Assembly: GCF_000413055.1 (NCBI RefSeq)
Contig: NZ_KE332518.1
Location: 79,490 to 143,489, forward strand
Source of the DNA: Treponema maltophilum ATCC 51939
GTDB taxonomy: Bacteria > Spirochaetota > Spirochaetia > Treponematales > Treponemataceae
Reading direction: 5' to 3'
DNA: 64,000 nucleotides
Shown in pieces: positions 26,427 to 34,473 of this stretch. Under the pieces are notes generated by a model. The model made no database searches. It was not told the DNA's origin and saw nothing but the letters and a program-made list of their open reading frames with translations. Numbering within the stretch: position 1 is the stretch's first letter; each line of letters begins with the position of its first letter. Position numbers and translations under genes: made by a program.

Positions 26427-26524
26427 GAGGGCATGTTGTCAAAAGGCTGCAGGTAATTAAAAAATGCTGTTTCGTATCGTAAAACCCGGTTTTTGATATA
26501 CAGAACCGCTTATTTTTATTTCCA

Positions 26525-26553
26525 TTGACAGCTGAAAATTCACCTCCTATCAT
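26525..26553 (+). promoter_or_regulatory. Promoter of the FIST-aldehyde dehydrogenase operon
   Basis: TTGACA (26525-26530), 17-bp spacer, TATCAT (26548-26553), then an AT-rich leader of about 35 bases with ACAGGAGG before the ATG at 26595. Confidence 0.55.
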
Positions 26554-26594
26554 AAAATCAAAAGATTTATAAAAAGTTTTTACAGGAGGTTGCT

Positions 26595-27764
26595 ATGTTA
26601 AAGATACGGACTGCGAGCAGCAACAACGCGGATGCGGCTCTGGCGGGAAAGGAATGCGCGCGCAAAATAAAAGACACACTGCATGATTCGAAGCTTGTGT
26701 TTGTATACAGCGGTGTATCGTATGACCAACAGGCTTTGTTGAAAGCGATCGGCGAAGAACTTCCCGGTGTGCCGTTGATCGGAAACACATCGTTTTCCGG
26801 TATCGTTACGCAAGACGGTTTTATTACCGGCGAAAAAGGCTATGTCGGAATTATGGCGCTGTCCGATGCCGACTTGACGGTCGGAACGGCGGCTGCGGCG
26901 AAAAGCGGAAGCGCGCGGGAAACGGGACGAAAATTAGCGGAAAGCGCTCTGGCCGCTGCCGGTAAAAAGGAAGCGCCCGCCTATATGTATATGGTCGCGC
27001 CTCCCGGCGAAGAAGAATACTATCTGAAAGGTATTTCCGACGTTGTGGGAAGAGTACCGCTTTTCGGCGGCAGCGCGGCGGACAATACGCTCGCAGGCGA
27101 ATGGAAGCTGTTTGCCGACAAAACGATAACCGGCGACGGTGCGGCAGTTGCTTTTTTCTATACGAAAGCCGCTTTTGCGAATAAATATACCGGCGGCTAC
27201 AGTGAAACCGGTAAATACGGCGTTATCACCAAAATCGCAAAAGAGCGTACCCTCGTGGAAATCAACGGAAAACCGGCGCTTGAGCAATACCGCGAATGGA
27301 CGGGTGCGAACGCAAAAGATACGGAAGGCGGCAATCTGCTCGTACGTTCCATTACGAATCCGCTCGGCGTAAAAGATCCCTTAGGCGATTTGATCGCGGT
27401 ACGTCACCCGATGAACGGTAACGCCGACGGTTCAATCGCAGTAGGAAACAATCTTGCGGTCGGAACGGCGATAGCCCTCCTCGAAAGCGATACGGACGGT
27501 TTAATAAAAGCCGTGAGTGCGGCTCTTGCCGACTTAAAGGCGAAAATGAAAGGGCCGATAGCCGGTTTCCATTTGGTTCACTGCGGCGGCAGACGGATCG
27601 GAATCGGAGAGCGGATAAACGAATTGACCGCAGCGATTAAAAAAGAGGCGGGAACGATTCCGTTTATCGTCGAATTTACGTTCGGCGAATACGGTTACGA
27701 AGACGACGGACGCAATACCTGCGGCGGCCTTATGCTGTCCTTTACGGCATTCGGCGCAAAGTGA
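26595..27764 (+). CDS. FIST-domain sensor protein
   Basis: 389 aa, soluble, no signal peptide. The N-terminal FIST_N part has LVFVYSGVSYDQQALLKAIGEELPGVPLIGNTSFSG. The middle and C-terminal FIST_C part has GGSAADN, AVAFFYT, DPLGDLIAVRHPM and GFHLVHCGGRRIGIGERINEL. FIST proteins are predicted small-ligand (possibly amino-acid or aldehyde-type) sensors, usually tied to signalling proteins; here it stands alone with a dehydrogenase. AGGAGG 6 bases before the ATG. 19 bases separate it from the dehydrogenase gene, so the two form an operon. Ligand unknown. Confidence 0.85.
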   Translation: MLKIRTASSNNADAALAGKECARKIKDTLHDSKLVFVYSGVSYDQQALLKAIGEELPGVPLIGNTSFSGIVTQDGFITGEKGYVGIMALSDADLTVGTAAAAKSGSARETGRKLAESALAAAGKKEAPAYMYMVAPPGEEEYYLKGISDVVGRVPLFGGSAADNTLAGEWKLFADKTITGDGAAVAFFYTKAAFANKYTGGYSETGKYGVITKIAKERTLVEINGKPALEQYREWTGANAKDTEGGNLLVRSITNPLGVKDPLGDLIAVRHPMNGNADGSIAVGNNLAVGTAIALLESDTDGLIKAVSAALADLKAKMKGPIAGFHLVHCGGRRIGIGERINELTAAIKKEAGTIPFIVEFTFGEYGYEDDGRNTCGGLMLSFTAFGAK

Positions 27765-27783
27765 GTTAACGAGAGGTACAATT

Positions 27784-29220
27784 ATGAAGATGATTATCAA
27801 CGGAAAAAAGACCGACAGCGCAAGCGGTCAAACCTTTGACGTAATCGCGCCTGCGACCGGCAAAGTGATCGACAGTGTCCCGCGCGCAAACGAAAAAGAT
27901 TTGGATGCGGCGATTGCGGCGGCCGTACGCGGACAAAAAGAATGGGTAAAAGTGCCTGTTTTTAAACGCGCCGAAGTGTTGTATAAGTTCTTGAGCTTGG
28001 TGCAAAAATCGCACGAAGATTTGGCTCGGCTTTTGTCGAGCGAAAACGGCAAACCAATAACCGAAGCGCGTGCCGAAATCGGAAACGTTACGATCGGCTT
28101 CAGCGGATTTATCGAGCGGGCAAAACACTTTTACGGCACGATTATTCCGCAGGGAACGGAAGCGGGACAGCAGACAACGATGCAGCTGGTGCTCAGAGAA
28201 CCGGTCGGTGTCGTCGTGTGTATCATTCCGTTCAATTTTCCGTGCGATCTGTTCGACCAAAAAGTCGCTCCGGCTTTGATGATGGGCAACTCCGCGCTCG
28301 TCCTGCCTTCATCCGACAATCCGTTGACATTGATGCGGCTGACGGAACTGCTCGTCGAAGCGGGCGTACCCGACGGTGCGATCCAGTGCGTTACGGCTCC
28401 CGGCTCCGTCAAAAGTTACGCCGTTTCCGACAAGCGGGTCGGCTTGGTTACGCTGACGGGAAGCACCGAAGTCGGAATCGATTCGGCGATAAAGGCGGCT
28501 GCAAACCTTACGCACACGGCACTTGAATTGGGCGGAAACGACGCGTTCATCGTGCTGGACGACGGAGACGTCGATTTGGCGGTCGAAGAGCTCGTGTGGG
28601 GGCGCATGTACAATACCGGACAGGTATGCTGCGCAAGTAAGCGCTTTATCATTCACAATTCGCTGAAAGACGAATTCGCGAAAAAAACCGTTGCAAGAAT
28701 AAAGCAGCTGAAATTCGGCGATCCTGCCGACGAAGATACGAAAATCGCCTGCCTTATCAGCGAAAAAGCGGCGATACAGGTTGAAAAGCAAGTGCAAAAA
28801 ACCGTCGAACAGGGCGGCAAAATCGTTTTGGGCGGAAAACGCAACGGCGCTTTTTACGAACCGACGGTCATCACGGATGTTCCGAAAACGGCCGATGTCG
28901 CAAAAGACATGGAAATATTCGGTCCTGTCGTACCGATTATCGGATTCGACACCGACGAAGAAGCGATCGAAATCGCGAACAATTCCGTGTTCGGTTTATC
29001 AAGCTGTGTATTTTCACGCGATCAAAAACGTGCGTTTAAAATCGCGAACGCGATGGAAGCGGGCGAAGCGGTTATCAACGGAGCGAGTTTTTATCGCTCG
29101 TTTGAAATGCCCTTCGGCGGGTGGAAGCACAGCGGCATCGGCACTGAAGGCGTCATGTCCACGTTCAACGAAATGACGAAGATAAAAACCGTCGTGCTGA
29201 AAAATATTATTGAAGCGTAA
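27784..29220 (+). CDS. NAD(P)-dependent aldehyde dehydrogenase
   Basis: 478 aa. The standard ALDH layout is seen: IIPFNFPCDL, TLTGSTEVG (cofactor site), catalytic Glu in LELGGND and catalytic Cys in NTGQVCCASKRF, then EIFGPVVPII and a PFGGWKHSGIGTEG end. The nearest types are lactaldehyde, glycolaldehyde or succinate-semialdehyde dehydrogenases; substrate cannot be fixed. Second gene of the FIST operon. Gene pairing suggests the FIST protein may sense or present the substrate, which is inference. A good terminator follows at 29246. Confidence 0.9.
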   Translation: MKMIINGKKTDSASGQTFDVIAPATGKVIDSVPRANEKDLDAAIAAAVRGQKEWVKVPVFKRAEVLYKFLSLVQKSHEDLARLLSSENGKPITEARAEIGNVTIGFSGFIERAKHFYGTIIPQGTEAGQQTTMQLVLREPVGVVVCIIPFNFPCDLFDQKVAPALMMGNSALVLPSSDNPLTLMRLTELLVEAGVPDGAIQCVTAPGSVKSYAVSDKRVGLVTLTGSTEVGIDSAIKAAANLTHTALELGGNDAFIVLDDGDVDLAVEELVWGRMYNTGQVCCASKRFIIHNSLKDEFAKKTVARIKQLKFGDPADEDTKIACLISEKAAIQVEKQVQKTVEQGGKIVLGGKRNGAFYEPTVITDVPKTADVAKDMEIFGPVVPIIGFDTDEEAIEIANNSVFGLSSCVFSRDQKRAFKIANAMEAGEAVINGASFYRSFEMPFGGWKHSGIGTEGVMSTFNEMTKIKTVVLKNIIEA

Positions 29221-29245
29221 AATAAAACAGCTTATAAAAATTCTG

Positions 29246-29283
29246 AAAGGCGCTTTCGGATAAAATCCGCGAGCGCCTTTTTT
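29246..29283. terminator. Intrinsic terminator after aldehyde dehydrogenase
   Basis: AAAGGCGCT...AGCGCCTTT with an inner CGGA/TCCG stem, then TTTTTT. It also carries an A-run on the other side and can serve the convergent IclR gene. Confidence 0.8.
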
Positions 29284-29295
29284 ATGAACGCCGTC

Positions 29296-30060
29296 TTACG
29301 GCACGTAGCCCATATTTTGAGAAATCTCCGCGGCGGTTTGTTTTAGGTATTCGACTATTTCGGGAATCCGCTCGTCGGTGAGTATGGTCGTGCTGCCGCT
29401 TGCGCTTATTGCCGCGATTATATCGCCCCTGTAATCGTATACCGGCGCGCCGATACAGCGGTGTCCGATTTCGAATTCTTCGTCATCGATCGCCCAGCCC
29501 CGCTGCCTGACCGAATCGATTTCTTTTTGCAGCGCTTCAATCGTCGTAATCGTATTCGGAGTAAAACGCGTGAATTCGGTTCTTCCCATAATCGATCGGA
29601 GCTGTGTGTTGGAATAATTTGCCAAAAGGCACTTGCCGAGCGAAGAACAGTATGCATGCATACGCAGTCCGATTTGCGAATACAATTTGATATTCGAAAA
29701 TATATCCATCTTTTCGATATAAACTACTTTATCGCCTTCCAAAATGCCCAAATGCGACGTAAGCCCGAACTTTGCCGTAATCTGTGCGATGTACGGACGC
29801 ACTTCCGTTTGCAGCTCCAAACTGTCGATATAATAGCTCACCGCTTCAATAAGCTTCAATCCGATTTTATATGTACCGTCTTCATCCTTTTTTAAATAAC
29901 CGCGCTTGAGCAGCGTCGAAATAATGCGGTATGCCGTACTTTTATGCAGACCTACTTTTTCGGCGATTTTCGTCAGTACGGCGGAATTTTTATTTGCCGC
30001 TACCGCTTCGATGATATCCAATGCCCGTTCAATGGATTGGACGCCGTGCTCATCAGCCAT
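29296..30060 (-). CDS. IclR-family transcriptional regulator
   Basis: 254 aa. The N-terminal winged helix (IERALDIIEAVAAN, TKIAEKVGLHKSTAYRIISTLLKRGYL) is followed by the IclR effector domain: GDKVVYIEKMD, LRMHAYCSSLGKCLLA, RQRGWAIDDEEFEIGHRCIGAPVYD. It should bind a small carbon compound and control a catabolic operon. It is convergent with FIST-ALDH, so regulation of that operon is only a guess from proximity. The ribosome site GGAGG lies 6 bases before the ATG. Confidence 0.9.
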   Translation of the reverse strand: MADEHGVQSIERALDIIEAVAANKNSAVLTKIAEKVGLHKSTAYRIISTLLKRGYLKKDEDGTYKIGLKLIEAVSYYIDSLELQTEVRPYIAQITAKFGLTSHLGILEGDKVVYIEKMDIFSNIKLYSQIGLRMHAYCSSLGKCLLANYSNTQLRSIMGRTEFTRFTPNTITTIEALQKEIDSVRQRGWAIDDEEFEIGHRCIGAPVYDYRGDIIAAISASGSTTILTDERIPEIVEYLKQTAAEISQNMGYVP

Positions 30061-30150
30061 GGCATACCTCCGTTACGTTTTTCAGCAAGTTTACGGCAGA
30101 AATCGATACGCGCAATTATCTGTTGCTTACTTTTTACTTTTCAGTATTTA

Positions 30151-30177
30151 AATATAACGCAATTTTTTAAAATTGCA
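30151..30177 (-). promoter_or_regulatory. Candidate IclR operator/promoter
   Basis: A perfect inverted repeat GCAATTTT-TT-AAAATTGC (30159-30176) lies beside a minus-strand -35-like TTGCAA (30172-30177) and an AT-rich -10-like stretch, about 100 bases before the IclR start. The position suits autoregulation. Confidence 0.4.
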
Positions 30178-30213
30178 AAGCTGCCTTGTGCGATACAACT
30201 GTCAATAAAACAC

Positions 30214-30242
30214 TTGACAAAGGTTTAGTATACTGTTATAGT
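30214..30242 (+). promoter_or_regulatory. Promoter of the initiator tRNA gene
   Basis: TTGACA (30214-30219), 17-bp spacer, TATAGT (30237-30242), 12 bases before the first tRNA base. Confidence 0.8.
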
Positions 30243-30254
30243 GTTTGGACACGA

Positions 30255-30327
30255 CGCAGGATAGAGCAGCTGGCAGCTCGTCGGGCTCATAACCCGGAGG
30301 TCGTAGGTTCAAGTCCTACTCCTGCTA
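30255..30327 (+). tRNA. Initiator tRNA-fMet (anticodon CAT)
   Basis: 73 nt that fold as a cloverleaf: acceptor CGCAGGA/TCCTGCT, D-stem GAGC/GCTC, anticodon stem TCGGG/CCCGG around CTCATAA, and T-arm with GGTTCAAGTCC. Initiator marks are an unpaired first base (C1 opposite T72), A11-T24 in the D-stem and three G-C pairs (GGG/CCC) next to the anticodon loop. CCA is not encoded. It has its own strong promoter and borders the AT-rich helicase island. Confidence 0.93.
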
Positions 30328-30565
30328 AATTGTAAACCCTTGTGTTACAAAGGTTTACGGCACTGCCAATCCTAATCAAGTAAGGCTTGGCGTGAGATAT
30401 CTTAAACTTGTCAGTTGTAACTGTCAGAGACGGTTCAACAAGACAAAAAAAGGTGTGCTCATGGCCGAGCCTTATTCTATTTATACGACATCAAATAAAA
30501 AATCATCGCGTAAGGGCTCACATTAATTATGCACATATGCTATAATAAAGTAAGAGTTCAGGCTT
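30328..30565 (+). other. Structured AT-rich region between tRNA-fMet and the helicase gene
   Basis: It holds a hairpin GTAAACC.../...GGTTTAC (30332-30358, inner TTGT/ACAA), a GCCAA-CCT/AGG-TTGGC imperfect stem (30365-30391) and a -10-like TATAAT (30541-30546) 19 bases before the helicase ATG. A 21-codon frame (30461-30526) has an AAAGGTG site 7 bases upstream but no other support. No second copy of the tRNA 3' end was found, so no attachment-site pair is shown. Confidence 0.4.
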
Positions 30566-33388
30566 ATGTTTGTTTTCGAAAAATTATTCGATACGAAAAA
30601 AAATCATAATTCTCAGCCAAACGATTCTCCTCAAAGAAATTTTGTCGACAACCTTGAAAATTTTATAGCGAATTTATTATCCTCGGATTCATACATAGCA
30701 CGAAGCAATTATAATAAACTTATCGACCAGAAATCAAAGGACATCGAATATCTGAGGAATTTACAAAACGATAATTTACTTGAAAGTTATTGCAAGCAAA
30801 ACGGATTAAAAGTTTTCACCGTAAAGAAATTAATAAACGATATCGGTGCTATAAAAGATTTAGTTGCGCAACATAACAGAGACTTTATAAATGGCAAAAT
30901 GGTATCTGAAAAAGATTATTTAGATAATATTCTTAACAAAGTTGATCCCGCGATCCGACTTGATGCCGACCAAAGGAGAGTCGTTCTTACCGATGAAGAT
31001 TATTGTCTTGTCATTGCAGGAGCCGGAGCGGGAAAAACGACAACTATAGCCGCTAAAGTAAAATATCTTGTTGAAAAACGAAATATAAAACCTGAAGAAA
31101 TTCTTGTTGTTTCTTTTACAAATAAAGCAGTTGACGAACTTAAAGATAAAATTCAAAAAAAGCTTCATATAGATTGTCCTATAACAACATTTCATGCATC
31201 CGGAAATGCAATTCTTCACAAACAAAATAATGAAAAACCCAACATAATACAAAATGAAAAGCTTTATTTTATACTCGAAGATTATTTTAATGAATCTGTA
31301 CTGATGAACGAAGGGGTGGTTGATGATTTAATTACCTTCTTTGCTTCTTATTGTGATGCTCCTGCGGGCGAGATAGTTGATAAGACGATTTTATTCAATA
31401 AGATCGCTGTATCTTCATTTACTACTTTGAAAAGTGAATTAGGAGAATATGAAAAAAGAATCATTCCTTCCGGAGATAAAAAATATGTAACAATTCAAAA
31501 TGAACAGCTTCGTTCGAATGAAGAAGTTCAAATTGCAAATTTTCTATACCTCAACAACATCGATTATGAATACGAACCGAAATATAAATTCAATATCCCC
31601 GGGTCAAAAAAACCGTATACGCCGGATTTTATAATTCGACAGAATGATAAAGAAGCTTACATCGAACATTTCGGTATCACCGAAAAAGGTTATAACAACA
31701 GATATACCCATGGTGAATTGGAGAAATATAACAAAGCAATGCGAGACAAGATTGCAATTCACCAGAAACACGGTACATCCCTGATCTGTACATGTTCAAA
31801 ATACAATGATGACCGAGAACTGATAGAACACCTTAAAGAAAAGTTGAAAGAATTCGGTTTTATTTTAAATCCCAAAGATAACAAAGAAATTATGAGAAAG
31901 ATTTCCGATCAAAAAGGGAGTCGCTATGTGAGAAAGCTTATTAATCTTGTAGATCGGTTTATTGAGAATTTTAAAACAAACGGATATTCAGTTCGACAAT
32001 TCGATGAATGGCAATTGACGGCAAATAACGTCAGAACAAAACTTTTCCTTAAAATTTGTAAAGAATGTTATTTGGAGTATGAACGTTACTTAAATAAACA
32101 CAATGCAATAGATTTTTCCGATATGATTAATAAGTCGGCGATTTTACTAAAGGACTCTGAAGCGGTAAGAAGTCAGATTACATTTAAATATATAATTGTT
32201 GACGAATATCAGGATATTTCAAGGCAGAGATTTAATCTAGTTGAAGCATTACACACAAATTCGCAAGCAAAAATTATTGCAGTCGGGGATGACTGGCAAT
32301 CTATTTATGCGTTCAGTGGTTCGGATATTACCTTGTTCACTAAGTTTTCTCAAATTATGGGGTATGCAGAGCTACTATCCATTACACAAACCTATCGAAA
32401 TTCTCAAGAAATCATTGACATAGCGGGGAATTTTATCCAAAGAAACACCTTTCAAATTCGTAAGACATTAAAATCACCGAAAACCATTACAGATCCGGTT
32501 ATCATTTATACGTATAATTCGAAACCGAAAGAACGCGGAGCTCTGGCTAGAAACGGAACTACGTATAATTTAGCAAAAGCCGTAGAAACGGCAATAGAAC
32601 AGATCCTTGCATATGACAAACAATCCGGGAAGAAATCCTCTTCAATTTTATTACTTGGCCGATTTGGTTTCGATGGAAAAAATCTGGAGCGTTCCGGATT
32701 GTTTGAATACAAAGATTTTGGAAATAAAATTAAATGTATAAAACATCCAAAATTAAATATCACTTTTATGACAGCGCATGCTTCAAAAGGTCTTGGATAT
32801 GATAATGTAATTGTCATAAACGGCAAAAATGAAACCTACGGATTCCCATCAAAGATAGAAACCGATCCTGTCCTTAATTATGTAATAAAACAGGACACTT
32901 CAATTGATGCAGCTGAAGAACGCCGACTTTTTTATGTTGCAATGACAAGAACGAAAGACAGAGTTTACTTTATTGCGCCGATAGAAAATCCTTCGGAATT
33001 TCTATTGGAAATAAAACACGATTATAAAAATGTAGTTCTTAAGGGTGAATGGAATGAAGCCGCCTCCAATCAAAACAAATTTAAAAAATCCTGTCCTATA
33101 TGCGGTTACCCGCTTCAATATAAATATAAAACAGCCTACGGTTTACGCTTATGGATTTGTACGAATGAACCGGAAATCTGCGATTTTATGACAAATAAGT
33201 TGGATGCCGGGAAATTGGCCATCATGAAATGCCCTGATTGTGACGGTTATCTAATCGCAAAATCAGGCAAGTCAAATAATTATTTTTTGGCTTGTACAAA
33301 TTATACGAGCGATAAAAAAGGATGCAATAAAAAAATCTGGAAAGAAGAGTATTATAAGATAATGGGATATAAAACAGAAAAACGATAA
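30566..33388 (+). CDS. Composite UvrD/Rep-like helicase with nuclease-like insertion and Zn ribbons
   Basis: 940 aa, superfamily 1A helicase. Walker A AGAGAGKTTT (about 151-160), VSFTNKAVDEL (Ia), Walker B YIIVDEYQDIS (about 541-551), GDDWQSIYAFSGS (III), QTYRNS (IV), MTAHASKGLG (V) and YVAMTRTK (VI). Between motifs Ib and II, residues about 315-375 carry a restriction-fold-like insertion: EEVQIANFL, YEYEP, YTPDFII and AYIEHFG, with Asp and Glu spaced like a PD-(D/E)XK core. The C-terminus has two Zn-ribbon-like blocks (CPICG...C...C near 843; CPDCDG...C...C near 888) of topoisomerase type. Strongly AT-rich compared with neighbours and next to a tRNA gene, suggesting horizontal gain. DNA repair or defence role is possible; unproven. 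Confidence 0.85.
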   Translation: MFVFEKLFDTKKNHNSQPNDSPQRNFVDNLENFIANLLSSDSYIARSNYNKLIDQKSKDIEYLRNLQNDNLLESYCKQNGLKVFTVKKLINDIGAIKDLVAQHNRDFINGKMVSEKDYLDNILNKVDPAIRLDADQRRVVLTDEDYCLVIAGAGAGKTTTIAAKVKYLVEKRNIKPEEILVVSFTNKAVDELKDKIQKKLHIDCPITTFHASGNAILHKQNNEKPNIIQNEKLYFILEDYFNESVLMNEGVVDDLITFFASYCDAPAGEIVDKTILFNKIAVSSFTTLKSELGEYEKRIIPSGDKKYVTIQNEQLRSNEEVQIANFLYLNNIDYEYEPKYKFNIPGSKKPYTPDFIIRQNDKEAYIEHFGITEKGYNNRYTHGELEKYNKAMRDKIAIHQKHGTSLICTCSKYNDDRELIEHLKEKLKEFGFILNPKDNKEIMRKISDQKGSRYVRKLINLVDRFIENFKTNGYSVRQFDEWQLTANNVRTKLFLKICKECYLEYERYLNKHNAIDFSDMINKSAILLKDSEAVRSQITFKYIIVDEYQDISRQRFNLVEALHTNSQAKIIAVGDDWQSIYAFSGSDITLFTKFSQIMGYAELLSITQTYRNSQEIIDIAGNFIQRNTFQIRKTLKSPKTITDPVIIYTYNSKPKERGALARNGTTYNLAKAVETAIEQILAYDKQSGKKSSSILLLGRFGFDGKNLERSGLFEYKDFGNKIKCIKHPKLNITFMTAHASKGLGYDNVIVINGKNETYGFPSKIETDPVLNYVIKQDTSIDAAEERRLFYVAMTRTKDRVYFIAPIENPSEFLLEIKHDYKNVVLKGEWNEAASNQNKFKKSCPICGYPLQYKYKTAYGLRLWICTNEPEICDFMTNKLDAGKLAIMKCPDCDGYLIAKSGKSNNYFLACTNYTSDKKGCNKKIWKEEYYKIMGYKTEKR

Positions 33389-33519
33389 ATATATATTCGA
33401 CAATCGCATATTACGCAGAGCAATCCGTTATCTTAAAAACGGCGAACAGGCTGCAATCGTCTTGCCAAGGAGTTTCTTATTCACCTTGCGCTTTTTTATG
33501 ATATCGTTATACTTACGTT
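33389..33519 (+). promoter_or_regulatory. prmC promoter (33486-33513), leaderless layout, after a short intergenic region
   Basis: TTGCGC (33486-33491), 16-bp spacer, TATACT (33508-33513), then 6 bases to the ATG at 33520. A small CCGTT/AACGG stem-loop lies earlier in the gap after the helicase gene. Confidence 0.65.
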
Positions 33520-34473
33520 ATGACTATCCGTGAAGCGCGCCGTTCGGCAATCGGATTGCTCGAATCGAGCGCTCTTTCAAAACAGGTATCTCCGACGTCC
33601 GCTTTGGATGTCGACTGTCTTTTGTGCGCCGTTTTGCACACAAACCGCAGTGCTCTTTTGGCGCACGACGAACAAAGCCTTAGCCCCTCGCAGTATAAAG
33701 CGTTTTGTAAAGCCGTTGAAAAGCGGCAAACGGGACTTCCCGTCGCCTACATCGTCGGACACAAAGAATTTTTCGGTTTTGATTTTTGCGTATCGCCTGC
33801 GGTTTTGATTCCCAAAAGCGACACGGAATTGCTGGTAGAACTTGCCCTTGGCGAATTTGAAAAACGCGCAGTCGCATTAAAAGAAAGCGCGCACGGCGGT
33901 AAAGCGCAGCTTTATATTGCCGATGTGTGTACGGGCTCGGGCTGCGTTATTTTATCGACTCTCAAAACGCTTGAGCAAAAGCATTCGGAACTCTGTAAAA
34001 ACATCCGGCTCGTTTGCCATGCATCGGACATTTCCGAAAAAGCGCTGAGGGTTGCGCGAAAAAACGCCGACCGTTTATTGAATTCTTCGGCAATCGAAAA
34101 ACCGCGTTTTTTTTGTGCGGACTTACTCGGCTTCAGCCCTCCGGCAGGCAGTGTAAGCGAAAACCGCTATGATATAATTGTGAGCAACCCGCCCTATGTA
34201 CCGTCAAAGACCGCCGCCGAACTTTTGGAGGACGGAAGAAGCGAACCGCTTTTAGCCTTGGACGGCGGCAAAGACGGCTTGGACATAATCCGTCGGCTTG
34301 TGCCGCAAGCGTTCACGGCTTTAAAAAAAGGCGGTGTCTTTTTAGTCGAAACGGGAGAATACAACGCGGGCGAAACGCGGAGCCTCATGACAAAGTCCGG
34401 CTTTATCGATATAGTAACGTATAACGATTTTGGAGGACTTCCCCGTGTAACGCGCGGAGTAAAGGCCAAATGA
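33520..34473 (+). CDS. prmC: Release factor glutamine methyltransferase PrmC
   Basis: 317 aa. N-terminal helical domain, then a SAM domain with GHKEFFGF, VLIPKSDTELLVELAL, DVCTGSGCVIL (SAM loop) and the diagnostic VSNPPYVP motif. It methylates the Gln of the GGQ motif in peptide release factors RF1 and RF2. An insertion around residues 150-170 (EQKHSELCKN) slightly lengthens the usual 280 aa. Predicted leaderless start. Its stop overlaps the RSH gene as ATGA, coupling release-factor modification to the stringent-response gene. Confidence 0.93.
   Translation: MTIREARRSAIGLLESSALSKQVSPTSALDVDCLLCAVLHTNRSALLAHDEQSLSPSQYKAFCKAVEKRQTGLPVAYIVGHKEFFGFDFCVSPAVLIPKSDTELLVELALGEFEKRAVALKESAHGGKAQLYIADVCTGSGCVILSTLKTLEQKHSELCKNIRLVCHASDISEKALRVARKNADRLLNSSAIEKPRFFCADLLGFSPPAGSVSENRYDIIVSNPPYVPSKTAAELLEDGRSEPLLALDGGKDGLDIIRRLVPQAFTALKKGGVFLVETGEYNAGETRSLMTKSGFIDIVTYNDFGGLPRVTRGVKAK

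Noticed and set aside
26541-26594. ACCTCCT in front of the FIST gene can pair with its AGGAGGT ribosome site, suggesting a sequestering RNA switch.
   Set aside because: The ACCTCCT lies in the promoter spacer upstream of the predicted -10 box, so it should not be in the transcript.
30255-33388. Prophage or integrative element at the tRNA-fMet gene.
   Set aside because: No integrase, phage gene or second copy of the tRNA 3' end was found; only one acquired-looking gene is present.
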